Below are positions 25,481 through 33,200 of a DNA stretch of 64,000 nt, piece after piece. This stretch comes from Ilyobacter_A sp963675185 (lineage in GTDB: Bacteria; Fusobacteriota; Fusobacteriia; Fusobacteriales; Fusobacteriaceae). Made by a program: the position numbers and the translations under genes. The first letter of the stretch is position 1. Every line of letters begins with the position of its first letter. The DNA lies in assembly GCA_963675185.2 (NCBI GenBank), contig CAXXOH010000003.1, positions 186,001-250,000 of the forward strand. Reading direction: 5' to 3'. The notes beneath the pieces were generated by a model, which saw only the letters and a list, made by a program, of their open reading frames with translations, made no database searches and was not told where the DNA came from.

Positions 25481-27087
25481 GCGCATTCACCTCCAAGTTC
25501 TCCTTCTAATTCTGGAGTTATTTTCCAAGGTGCAGTGATGTATTTCCAAGTTGGTGTAGTTAACCCAGCTGCAACGTCTCTTGCGAAAATAACTGCTCCT
25601 TTAAATCCTGCATATGGTCCGCTATAGTCGTATGAGTGTAACTGTTTAGCGAAGATCCCCATTTTATGAGCTACATATTTATCTTTTACACCAGAACAGA
25701 ATAAGTCCGGTTTAAGTGCTTTTATGATTTCTTCAGTCTCGAAGTGGTTTAAGTCGTCCACTACAACTGCTCCATCTGCCATATCATATATTAAACCTTT
25801 GTACTCTCCTAGAGGTAGCACCTTTTTAAGCTCTTCATATTTTTCTGGAGTAAGGTATAATTTGTAGTTTTCTTCATCTTTGTCTACAGTTATGCTTTCG
25901 ATATTTTTGTTGTCTGCGTTAGATTTGATTGTAGGTATAACTTCTCTACCTTCATAGTCATCTCTATGACCGAACTCATATCCTGCAGCTATTGTCTCGA
26001 TACCGATTTCAGCAAGTAGGTTTTGGTAGTGGTGTGCTCTTGACCCACCAACGAATAGGAATGCTGTTTTTCCGTCGCATTGTTCTTTGTATTTAGCGAT
26101 ATCCTCTTTGATATCTTTAAGCTCTTCTTTTATAACTTCTTCTGTTTTAGCGATAAGCTCTTCGTCTCCGAAGTATGTAGCCATATCTCTTAAAGAATCT
26201 ATAGTACCTTGCACTCCGATAAAGTTAACTTTCAACCAAGGTGCACCGTATTTAGTTTCTAGCATCTCAGCGATGTAGTTTATAGATCTGTGACATTGTA
26301 CAAGGTTTAAGTCAGCTTTATGAGCATCTTGTAAAGTTTCGTAGCTTCCGTCACCAGTCATAACACTTATCACGGTGTAACCAATTTTATCGAGGATCCT
26401 TCCTATTTCCCATCCATCCCCACCGATATTGTATTCACCGAGAAGATTTACTTTAAATTTACCTTCTATTTCTTTACTTCCAGCTCCTATAACTTTAGTC
26501 ATAAGTTTGTTGTTTGCAATATGGTGACCTGCTGATTGGCTGACACCTTTGTATCCTTCACAGCTGAATGCCATTGTAGGTACTCCAAATTTTTCTTCAA
26601 CCCTTCTCGCTACAGCATGAACGTCATCCCCTATAAGTCCAACTGGACATGTCGATGAAATAGAGATTGCGTTTGGTTTGAATATTTCATAAGCTTCTTC
26701 ACAAGCTTTTTCTAATTTTGGCTCCCCACCGAATACGATGTCGCTTTCCTGCATATCTGTAGAGAAAGAGTAGTTAAGGAAGTTTTTCTCACCAGGTTCT
26801 GTTACAGCCTTGTTTCTTCTTGTCCCCCAAGTGTAGAAAGCACATCCGATAGGACCGTGAGTTATATGAACCATATCTTTTAAAGGCCCGATTACAACCC
26901 CTTTACACCCTGCATAACAACAACCTCTGTTAGTCATTATACCTGGCACTGTTCTTGAGTCAGCTTCTATCTCTTGATGCTCTAAAGCTGATTCTTTAAT
27001 AAGTATATGTTTTTTTCTGTTTTTCATTGTTTTAGATGGATAAGATTCCAGCATCTTTTCCAACAATTCTTTTGCATCTTTTGCCAT
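25474..27087 (-). CDS. nifD: Nitrogenase MoFe protein alpha subunit
   Basis: This 537-residue alpha subunit holds FeMo-co. P-cluster ligands fall in 'NRGCCYAGCKGVV' (Cys56), 'THGPIGC' (Cys82) and 'SISSTCPVGLIGDD'. The FeMo-co Cys is in 'NLVQCHRSINY' and the His in 'KQLHSYDYSGPYAGF'. An insertion of about 50 residues ('KSNADNKNIESITVDKDEEN' and following) is the type known from Clostridium pasteurianum, placing it with the anaerobe-type Mo-nitrogenases rather than the vanadium or iron-only enzymes. No vnfG/anfG gene is adjacent. ATG 27087 follows AAGGGGGTGCGC. Confidence 0.97.
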   Translation of the reverse strand: MAKDAKELLEKMLESYPSKTMKNRKKHILIKESALEHQEIEADSRTVPGIMTNRGCCYAGCKGVVIGPLKDMVHITHGPIGCAFYTWGTRRNKAVTEPGEKNFLNYSFSTDMQESDIVFGGEPKLEKACEEAYEIFKPNAISISSTCPVGLIGDDVHAVARRVEEKFGVPTMAFSCEGYKGVSQSAGHHIANNKLMTKVIGAGSKEIEGKFKVNLLGEYNIGGDGWEIGRILDKIGYTVISVMTGDGSYETLQDAHKADLNLVQCHRSINYIAEMLETKYGAPWLKVNFIGVQGTIDSLRDMATYFGDEELIAKTEEVIKEELKDIKEDIAKYKEQCDGKTAFLFVGGSRAHHYQNLLAEIGIETIAAGYEFGHRDDYEGREVIPTIKSNADNKNIESITVDKDEENYKLYLTPEKYEELKKVLPLGEYKGLIYDMADGAVVVDDLNHFETEEIIKALKPDLFCSGVKDKYVAHKMGIFAKQLHSYDYSGPYAGFKGAVIFARDVAAGLTTPTWKYITAPWKITPELEGELGGECAC

Positions 27088-27104
27088 TTTGCGCACCCCC
27101 TTAA

Positions 27105-27485
27105 TTAAATAGTTGTTTCTCCTGTTTCGCCAGTTCTGATTCTTATAGATTCTTCAATTGGCATAACAAATATCTTTCCGTCTCCAGGGTTTCCTGTTTT
27201 GTTTACGCTGATTATTGTGTCCACAACAGTTTTCACTTTATCGTCTGGAACAATAATTGTAAAAAATCTTTTGCTTATAAGTTTGTGTGGTTCTGATATT
27301 GCGTCAACCACTTCTGGACTTATCTCTGCTCCTGCGATAACATCTTTTATAAGCTCAAAACCAACTTTTTGTTTTCCTCTTCCTTGAGCTTTACGGGCAG
27401 TAATTGAGTCGATACCTGCCAACATCAAGGCATTTTTTGTTTGGTTTACCATGTTTCTACGTATTATAGCCATAACTTCTTTCAT
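27105..27485 (-). CDS. nifI2: NifI2, PII-family regulator of nitrogenase
   Basis: This is a 126-residue PII-family protein: 'MKEVMAIIRRNMVNQTKNAL', the B-loop-type end 'KTGNPGDGKIFVMPIEESIRIRTGE', and a long T-loop region 'GKQKVGFELIKDVIAGAEI' that lacks the Tyr uridylylation site of GlnB. In methanogens the NifI1-NifI2 pair binds 2-oxoglutarate and ATP/ADP and inhibits dinitrogenase when ammonium is available. Position between nifH and nifD, behind nifI1, is diagnostic. The ribosome site is AAAGGAGGGG. Control by the same mechanism is inferred here. Confidence 0.94.
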   Translation of the reverse strand: MKEVMAIIRRNMVNQTKNALMLAGIDSITARKAQGRGKQKVGFELIKDVIAGAEISPEVVDAISEPHKLISKRFFTIIVPDDKVKTVVDTIISVNKTGNPGDGKIFVMPIEESIRIRTGETGETTI

Positions 27486-27543
27486 TGTCTCATGCCCCTC
27501 CTTTTATAATATCCAAATACACTCCTAGAATTTGATCCGGACA

Positions 27544-27873
27544 TTAAAGAGTATTTGAACCGCTGCTTATTGTGTATGCTTCTTCAACATCATTTACGAA
27601 TATTTTACCGTCTCCAAAAGCTCCCTCTTTACCAGATTTTGCAGCTTTCATTATTACTTTTATTGCATCGTCTTTGTCTACATCGTTTTTCACAACCATC
27701 ATGATTAACTCTTTTGGAAGTTCGTCGTAGTGTACGTCTCCTACTTTTACCCCTCTTTGTTTACCCCTTCCGACTACATCTATTTTTGTAACTGCAGGGA
27801 AACCAGCTTCACTTAGTTCTAATAGCACTGCATCCACTTTTTCAGGTCTAACTATCGCTCTTATCATTTTCAT
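27544..27873 (-). CDS. nifI1: NifI1, PII-family regulator of nitrogenase
   Basis: This is a 109-residue PII-family protein: 'MKMIRAIVRPEKVDAVLLEL', 'VVGRGKQRGVKVGDVHYDELPK' and 'KEGAFGDGKIFVNDVEEAYTI'. The T-loop is shorter than in NifI2 and the sequence fits the NifI1 group. It lies 68 bases behind nifH and 58 before nifI2, and is expected to form a complex with NifI2. A GGAGG site precedes ATG 27873. Confidence 0.94.
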   Translation of the reverse strand: MKMIRAIVRPEKVDAVLLELSEAGFPAVTKIDVVGRGKQRGVKVGDVHYDELPKELIMMVVKNDVDKDDAIKVIMKAAKSGKEGAFGDGKIFVNDVEEAYTISSGSNTL

Positions 27874-27941
27874 AATTTTACTTACCTCCTAGATTTTATT
27901 TTTTCTAGCTGCTAACTCTCATTAGTATATGAGCCTAGCTC

Positions 27942-28760
27942 CTAGTCCATGAACCCGTAATCCATCATTAGTTTTTCTAACTCTTCAATAGTGTGAGGTG
28001 TAGGTATTACAAGCATTTTGTTGTCGTCGATTGCTTTTGCTAAACTTCTGTACTCTTCAGCTTGTGTACACTCAGGCTCATAGTTTACAACTACGTCTCT
28101 GTGTATTTCCGCTCTTTGCACTACGTTGTCTCTTGGTACGAAGTGGATTAATTGAGTTCCTAAACCTTGAGCAAACTCAGTCAATAGCTCTAACTCTTTG
28201 TCAACTTTTCTTGAGTTACAGATGATTCCACCTAATCTTGTTTTACCTTGTTTACCGTATTGTGCAATAGAAGTTGCGATGTTATTTGCAGCGTAAAGAG
28301 CCATGTATTCTCCCGAAGCAACTATGTAAACTTCTTCGGCTTTACCTTCCCTGATAGGCATTGCAAATCCTCCACAAACAACGTCCCCTAGTACGTCATA
28401 AAAAACGTAGTCTAAATCGTCTTCGTAAGCACCTAATTGCTCAAGCATAGAGATCGAAGTGATTATCCCCCTACCTGCACATCCAACACCTGGCTTAGGA
28501 CCTCCAGATTCAACACATTTAACCCCTTTAAATCCTACTTTAAGGATATCGTCTAGATCGATGTCTTCTCCTTCTTCTCTAAGAGTATCTAGAACTGTTT
28601 TTTGTGCTAGTCCTCCAAGAAGTAGTCTAGTAGAATCCGCTTTAGGGTCGCACCCTACAACCATTATTTTTCTTCCCATTTCCGCCAATGCTCCAACAGT
28701 ATTTTGAGTGGTAGTAGATTTACCTATACCACCTTTTCCATAGATTGCTAATTGTCTCAT
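27942..28760 (-). CDS. nifH: Nitrogenase reductase (Fe protein)
   Basis: This 272-residue Fe protein delivers electrons to NifDK with MgATP hydrolysis. It has P-loop GKGGIGKS (8-15), the 4Fe-4S ligands Cys94 (GVGCAGRG) and Cys129 (DVVCGGFAMP) bridging the dimer, and Arg97 in the position that is ADP-ribosylated in species with DraT. Length and motifs match Mo-type NifH. It is preceded by AAGGGGGGGTT and is the first gene of the nif transcript. Two strong promoters lie about 0.6 and 1.0 kb upstream, leaving a very long leader. Confidence 0.98.
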   Translation of the reverse strand: MRQLAIYGKGGIGKSTTTQNTVGALAEMGRKIMVVGCDPKADSTRLLLGGLAQKTVLDTLREEGEDIDLDDILKVGFKGVKCVESGGPKPGVGCAGRGIITSISMLEQLGAYEDDLDYVFYDVLGDVVCGGFAMPIREGKAEEVYIVASGEYMALYAANNIATSIAQYGKQGKTRLGGIICNSRKVDKELELLTEFAQGLGTQLIHFVPRDNVVQRAEIHRDVVVNYEPECTQAEEYRSLAKAIDDNKMLVIPTPHTIEELEKLMMDYGFMD

Positions 28761-28859
28761 TTTTAACCCCCCCTTAAATTTTAGGAATATATTTTAGAGT
28801 AACTTTATTACTCTAGATAAAAATTATTTTAAATAATATTTACCAAGAATAATAAACAT

Positions 28860-29330
28860 AGACTGCTTTTAGATGAACTTTAATTGTATGATTAGTTTTT
28901 AAATTGTTTCAGTAAATTTTAAGTTGGTTAAAACAGTTTTTAAAGTGGCTTTAGATAGTTGTTGCAAATAAAATTAAAAAATTTTGATAGAATATTAAAA
29001 GAATGTTTTTAAAGTTAAATATGAAGTGATAATATTAAGAAAATATCGTTTTAAGTAAGATAAATTAGTTTTAGAATAGACTAATCTCGGAAAATATTGT
29101 TTTGAAATAAGTAATTGTAATGTAAAGATAAGGTTTGAAAAAATTAAATAGAAATGTTTTAAGATTGTTAAAAAGATTAAAAATTGTAAACTGGATTAAA
29201 TTTGAAAAAATTGAATTTCTGATTAGATTTAAAATTACTGGTTTTAAAAATGAAATGTTTAAGAATAAAGAAAGGTAATTTAGAATTTAAATCAGATAGT
29301 TCGAATTAGAAAGTGATTTTGAAAGTTGAC
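28860..29330 (-). other. Long G-depleted leader upstream of nifH
   Basis: About 470 bases between the nearer nifH promoter and the gene have roughly 3-4% C on the plus strand against many more G. A minus-strand RNA would therefore be AU-rich with C well above G. No open frame is seen. Low G and little secondary structure are the traits of Rho loading regions, but no function is shown. Confidence 0.55.
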
Positions 29331-29366
29331 TGTTTCAGGCTTTGCCATGAGCACCCTCAACGGTTG
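29325..29366 (-). promoter_or_regulatory. Conserved nif leader motif, nifH-proximal copy
   Basis: Just downstream of promoter P1, the RNA would begin ACAACCGTTGAGGGTGCT, then CATGGCAAAGCCTGAAACAG, and close with TCAAC, which can pair with GTTGA at its start. The same spacing and core recur at 29680-29728. No known riboswitch class fits. Confidence 0.55.
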
Positions 29367-29371
29367 TTACA

Positions 29372-29400
29372 AGTATAGTTCAATCAGATCAAATTGTCAA
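29372..29400 (-). promoter_or_regulatory. Sigma-70-type promoter P1 for nifH
   Basis: TTGACA (29395-29400), a 17-base spacer and TATACT (29372-29377) lie on the minus strand, about 610 bases before the nifH start. No sigma-54 motif was seen near nifH. Confidence 0.8.
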
Positions 29401-29679
29401 GCGTTATTTTTTTAATGTTTTTCAGTTGCACAATTTCTTTAACGTTTAATATGCACTGAAATTGTTGGTGTAGTAAATACAATTAAAAAAATAAGGATAC
29501 AATACTTGTAAAGTTAGAATTAAAATAAATAGTTTTGACATGCTTCTGAATAAATTAGTTGCAAACTAGTAAATTTAAAATAATAATCTTTGAATTTCAA
29601 TTCAAATTTAAGATATTAAGAAATAAACTCAGGATAGTTGGAACTTAATCCAGAATAGATGGTTCTTTTGAAAGGAATT

Positions 29680-29728
29680 CTTGAAAGCTTGCTTTTTCGA
29701 CTCCCGCCGTAAGCACCCTCAAGTGTTG
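29680..29728 (-). promoter_or_regulatory. Conserved nif leader motif, distal copy
   Basis: After promoter P2 the RNA would read ACAACACTTGAGGGTGCT, then TACGGCGGGAGTCGAAAAAG. It aligns without gaps to the copy at 29325-29366 over about 41 bases, with identical ends (TTGAGGGTGCT and CTTTCA) and a variable middle. CTTG/CAAG pairing is possible where the other copy has GTTG/CAAC. Confidence 0.55.
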
Positions 29729-29733
29729 TCACA

Positions 29734-29762
29734 ATTATAGTTTGAAAAAATTAAAATGTCAA
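29734..29762 (-). promoter_or_regulatory. Perfect-consensus promoter P2 upstream of nifH
   Basis: TTGACA (29757-29762), a 17-base spacer and TATAAT (29734-29739) lie on the minus strand, about 360 bases behind P1 and in the same direction. Both boxes match the sigma-70 consensus exactly. Between 29763 and 30389 the DNA is AT-rich with no gene seen. Confidence 0.82.
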
Positions 29763-30389
29763 CATGTATTTTTTATGATTAATTCGTTTTAATCTTTGTT
29801 TTAAATTCACTAGAATCCGCAAGAAAGATTTCATTGTAAATGTTTCGATTTTCTTGTCCAGATTTCGTTTTTAGTTAATTGACATGAAAATTCATTTTTA
29901 TTTATGTTTTTTATATTTTCTTACTATTTTATAGTTATTTGTCAAATAATTATCGGATTTCTAGTGCGCGTTTTTGATTAAAAAAAAATTAAAAAATAAC
30001 TTTAAGAAACTTTGAAGGTTTTTTTAAGGTTTATCCTGGATACTCCAAAATGGCGATTCTACCAAAAATAGATTTGACATCTAACTGAATATGGATTATA
30101 CTATTCCTATATAATTTTTCTATTCTAAGTAATTTTCATTTTAAATCTTTTCATATCTCGATTCACAACACAGTTTTAATTTTCTAAAATTTCAAAACTT
30201 TTTAAACAAAATAGTAACTATCTAGTAAAGCTATCTTGAAAAATTCTTTTCTAAACATTCAAAATTCATTTTCTATTTCCAAACTTTATTTAAATTCTCA
30301 AAAATATTCTTTATAATTCATTCTAATATTTTTTGCTCACTTTAATGGTCATATCAATAAATATCTATTAAATATATAAAGTACATGGT

Positions 30390-30843
30390 TACTTGAGTTC
30401 ATTGATGTAGATGGAAGTATTTTTTGTGTCTTTTTATATATAGGACAAGAAGCCGGAAAAACTTATAGAAGAGGACGTATAGTCCACAGATATAAACTTG
30501 TATATAGTTCTAAAAACTATCCTTTACATTATATAATGCTAAAGATAGTATAGTCTTATTTGATGTAGAGGAGGTTGATAATTTTTTATAAAGGGGCTTT
30601 GAATTTTAATATAAGATGGGCGCATCTGTAAAAAGTCCTAGCACTTTGTTAAACAAGAAAATTCTCGCAGAAGCTCTTAGAATTGGTAAATATAATGATG
30701 TTAGATAATTTATCTGCTAGGTACTGGAGAACTTTGTTGTAGAATCCAAGAGGATAAACAAGCACTTACTTGTTGGGAAGAAACAGTTCTTTTGGCTACT
30801 TCAAATCTTTTCTTTAAAAAACCGGCAGAAATAAAAAGAATAT
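30390..30843 (+). pseudogene. Decayed open reading frame upstream of the four-gene cassette
   Basis: Fragments with protein-like composition occur in changing frames: 'KTYRRGRIVHRYKLVYSSKNYP', then 'MGASVKSPSTLLNKKILAEAL' (with 'RIGKYNDVR'), then 'GTGELCCRIQEDKQAL' running open to 'FFKKPAEIKRI' and a TAG near 30843. Stops separate the pieces. I do not recognise the family. It reads towards the small-protein genes at 30870. Confidence 0.35.
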
Positions 30844-30869
30844 AGAAATTTATACAGGGGGTGTTTATT

Positions 30870-31202
30870 ATGAATAATAAATTTAAATGTTTAAAACCTT
30901 TCAAGTTTAATTTTGAAGGACTTGAATGCGACCTGGAGTTTGATCTTAGCAAATGCTATGAGGACGGCAGAAGGATCGTGAGGATCAAAAAAAGGAAGAA
31001 TGAAAAAATAGCTTTTCCGTTCGCCACTCTTTCACAACACATACCCGGAGTAGATCTAAATGATGATGAATTCGTCTTAAATAACTGGGATATGTATATG
31101 AAACTTGTGGACTTCCTATTAAATGAAACGGATTACTTTCATGTGACCGAAAAAACAGTGGCTACTTCATACGGCGAAAGCCCAATTTGGAAGTTAAAGT
31201 AA
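30870..31202 (+). CDS. Unrecognised small protein, first gene of the mod-linked cassette
   Basis: This is a 110-residue soluble protein without signal peptide. The N-terminal half is basic and mixed ('DGRRIVRIKKRKNEK'). The second half reads 'FATLSQHIPGVDLNDDEFVLNNWDMYMKLVDFLL' and ends 'SYGESPIWKLK'. The general layout reminds me of small DUF4313-like proteins of clostridial mobile DNA, but this is only an impression. ATG 30870 follows CAGGGGGTGTTTATT; a GTG nine bases up is less likely. It starts a plus-strand run of seven closely spaced genes ending with modABC and points away from nifH. Function unknown. Confidence 0.7.
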   Translation: MNNKFKCLKPFKFNFEGLECDLEFDLSKCYEDGRRIVRIKKRKNEKIAFPFATLSQHIPGVDLNDDEFVLNNWDMYMKLVDFLLNETDYFHVTEKTVATSYGESPIWKLK

Positions 31203-31214
31203 GGGGTGAGCTAT

Positions 31215-31421
31215 ATGTTGTTTTATATAAAAAATGGCATCTCAGAAGCTTGTTCGCACAAACTTAGGGACAAGGCATCTGCAAATAAAGAAAAAACTTT
31301 TGAGTTTTCGGGTGTAGATAGGTTCATATCCGCTAAAAAAAGGAGAAAAAACGCACTGAGCATACCTGATAACATAATATATAAGGAGGGTAACTATGTA
31401 TACTATAGAAATTTCAAATAA
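31215..31421 (+). CDS. Unrecognised small basic protein, second cassette gene
   Basis: This is a 68-residue basic protein, MLFYIKNGISEACSHKL at the N-terminus and a Lys/Arg-rich stretch 'SAKKRRKN' in the middle. There is no membrane segment and no known motif. ATG 31215 follows AAGGGGTGAGCTAT, 13 bases after the previous stop. The last 26 bases overlap the next gene, whose ribosome site (AAGGAGGG) lies inside this frame, so translation is probably coupled. The overlap and the good ribosome site argue that it is a real gene despite its size. Confidence 0.6.
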   Translation: MLFYIKNGISEACSHKLRDKASANKEKTFEFSGVDRFISAKKRRKNALSIPDNIIYKEGNYVYYRNFK

Positions 31422-31989
31422 AAATTATGACATGCCAGATTTTTACGATGTACACAAAATACTAAAAGTTTTCGATGATATACGAGAGGAATTCCCGCTT
31501 TATCTTTCTAAGAAAATCAAGGATTTTTACGAAGAGATATTTTTGGAAAAGGATCTGGAGTATTTTGAAAAAGAGCTTTATTTTCTACAACTTATGATGG
31601 ACGATTGTTATAACTATGTTCTAGACGGGAAGGGTGACTTTATAAAATATTACGATAAAAAGTTTGCCGATAAAAAGGAACTGGGTATAAACGCACTGAA
31701 AAAGCATAAAACAAAATTACGGCTAGCCTTTAATCCTGATGAAGTAGTACAAAAAATAAAAGAAGTATCTGGTGATCCTTTCAATCTTTTTTATTACTTT
31801 TCTTTCACCAGCTTTTTCTTAAATGAATACCTTCTAGAAATATTTGTTATGTTTTCTGATAAATTCAAAGAAGATGAATTTACCAAAAATGACCTGAAGC
31901 TTTTAAACTCATATCTTATGGAAATTTTTAATGTTGAATTTTCAGAGGCATTTAAAAAATTTGAAGCCGATGAAATTCCTTGTAATTAA
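31396..31989 (+). CDS. Unrecognised acidic helical protein, third cassette gene
   Basis: This is a 197-residue acidic protein, rich in Phe, Tyr, Leu, Lys and Glu, predicted by eye to be almost entirely helical ('KILKVFDDIREEFPLYLSKK', 'FSFTSFFLNEYLLEIFVMF', 'LNSYLMEIFNVEFSEAFKKF'). There is no signal peptide and no catalytic motif. Size and helix content would suit a chaperone or assembly protein of the TorD kind, but no TorD motif is present and this is speculation. ATG 31396 follows ATAAGGAGGGTAACT. It belongs to the four-gene set before modA. Confidence 0.7.
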   Translation: MYTIEISNKNYDMPDFYDVHKILKVFDDIREEFPLYLSKKIKDFYEEIFLEKDLEYFEKELYFLQLMMDDCYNYVLDGKGDFIKYYDKKFADKKELGINALKKHKTKLRLAFNPDEVVQKIKEVSGDPFNLFYYFSFTSFFLNEYLLEIFVMFSDKFKEDEFTKNDLKLLNSYLMEIFNVEFSEAFKKFEADEIPCN

Positions 31990-32013
31990 TTAACCTTAAA
32001 GGAGATGATTAAA

Positions 32014-32382
32014 ATGGAACTAAAAGAATTTATGGCCGATCTAAAAGAAGCGAAACATCAAAGGATAAATATATATTTTTTAAACTCACAAAAACTAATA
32101 AAAGGCATACTAAAAAATGTAGAAGGTGACCTGGAAAAAGAAGAAAACAAATTTCTGGACATCTCCATAAAAGAACTTGAATCAGATGAACAGGTATTGG
32201 AAAAATACAAATGCAAAAACAAAAAAAATAAACAGGGGAAAAATAATAAGGACAGGGTTGTAGTTAAGCTTAGAGACCTAGAAGATGTGTCATCCATAGA
32301 TAAAACTGTAAATGTAGACAGCGTGCTATACAAAATAAACCTTGATTGGGAAGATATAGGGATTGTTCTTTCACCAAAATAA
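32014..32382 (+). CDS. Unrecognised charged protein, fourth cassette gene
   Basis: This 122-residue protein has a probably beta-rich first part ('INIYFLNSQKLIKGILKNVEG ... FLDISIKEL'), a lysine/asparagine-rich linker ('KCKNKKNKQGKNNKDR', about 67-82) and a second beta-rich part ('VVVKLRDLEDVSSI ... YKINLDWEDIGIVLSP'). The pattern could be a small barrel split by a charged loop, but no family is recognised. ATG 32014 follows AAAGGAGATGATTAAA. modA starts 40 bases later on the same strand, so one transcript is likely. Confidence 0.65.
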   Translation: MELKEFMADLKEAKHQRINIYFLNSQKLIKGILKNVEGDLEKEENKFLDISIKELESDEQVLEKYKCKNKKNKQGKNNKDRVVVKLRDLEDVSSIDKTVNVDSVLYKINLDWEDIGIVLSPK

Positions 32383-32422
32383 AAACTTGTATCTTTTTAA
32401 GTCAAAGTAGGAGGTGAGGGTT

Positions 32423-33184
32423 ATGATAAAAAAATGGAAGCTCATGCTTCTTACTGCAGTTACAACTCTATTCCTAGGATGCGGTGGGCATAGCGTCGGA
32501 AACAAAGAACTCACTGTATCGGCAGCTGCCAGTTTAACAGAGCTTATGGGAGAAGTAAAGCCTATGTTTGAAGAGGCGTACGGGTCAACTCTAACTGTGA
32601 ACCTCGCTTCCTCCGGGACACTGCAGAAACAGATAGAGGAGGGGGCGCCTGTTGACATTTTCATATCAGCAAGCAGTGCAAAAATGGACACACTGGCAGA
32701 AAAGGGGCTTATTTTAGAAAGTAGCAGGATCGATCTTCTGAAAAACCAGCTTGTCCTGATTGTTTCTAAGGATAGCGAGGGTATGGTGAGCTCTCTAGAA
32801 GACCTGCAAAAATATGATGTTAAGGTGAGTATCGGGGAACCTAGATCTGTCCCCGCAGGTAGATACGCTAAGGAAAGTCTGGAGTATTACAACGTCTGGG
32901 AAGGCATAGAAGACAAGGTGATATTTGCGAAAAATGTAAAACAGGTTGTTTCCTATGTGGAATCGGGAGAAGTCGACGCAGGTATAGTGTACAAATCAGA
33001 CGCCGCACTTCTTAAAAACAGTATCACCATCCAACAGCTAGATCCTGAGTCACATAAACCTATCGTCTATCCTGTGGCTGTAATCAAAAGCAGCGAAAAT
33101 ACTGAACTAGCAAAACTCTTTATTGCTTTTTCCAAAAGAGGAGACGTTAAAAAGGTTGTAGAGAAATATAAATTTGAAATTTAG
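32423..33184 (+). CDS. modA: Molybdate ABC transporter substrate-binding lipoprotein
   Basis: This 253-residue lipoprotein captures molybdate (or tungstate) outside the inner membrane. It has a signal peptide with lipobox LFLGC (Cys20) and then the family start 'LTVSAAASLTELMGEV'. Oxyanion-binding elements include 'NLASSGTLQKQIEEGAPVDIFISAS', 'GEPRSVPAGRYAKESLEY' and 'ESGEVDAGIVYKSDA'. ATG 32423 follows GTAGGAGGTGAGGG. It is followed within 16 bases by modB. Placement beside the nif genes fits Mo supply for FeMo-co. Confidence 0.95.
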   Translation: MIKKWKLMLLTAVTTLFLGCGGHSVGNKELTVSAAASLTELMGEVKPMFEEAYGSTLTVNLASSGTLQKQIEEGAPVDIFISASSAKMDTLAEKGLILESSRIDLLKNQLVLIVSKDSEGMVSSLEDLQKYDVKVSIGEPRSVPAGRYAKESLEYYNVWEGIEDKVIFAKNVKQVVSYVESGEVDAGIVYKSDAALLKNSITIQQLDPESHKPIVYPVAVIKSSENTELAKLFIAFSKRGDVKKVVEKYKFEI

Positions 33185-33200
33185 TTAGGTGGTTTTTAAA

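Noticed and set aside
24101..27087. Alternative (V or Fe-only) nitrogenase
   Set aside because: No vnfG/anfG delta-subunit gene is adjacent, the NifD insertion is of the clostridial Mo type, and nifENBV and modABC are linked.
28761..29320. Moco riboswitch or sigma-54 promoter before nifH
   Set aside because: I found no TGGCAC-N5-TTGC pattern and no Moco-type conserved stem; the promoters seen are sigma-70 type.
29350..29366. nif leader motif as a TPP riboswitch (GGGTGCT resembles the TPP 5' part)
   Set aside because: The CTGAGA and ACCTGAT elements of the THI-box are absent downstream and no thiamin gene follows.
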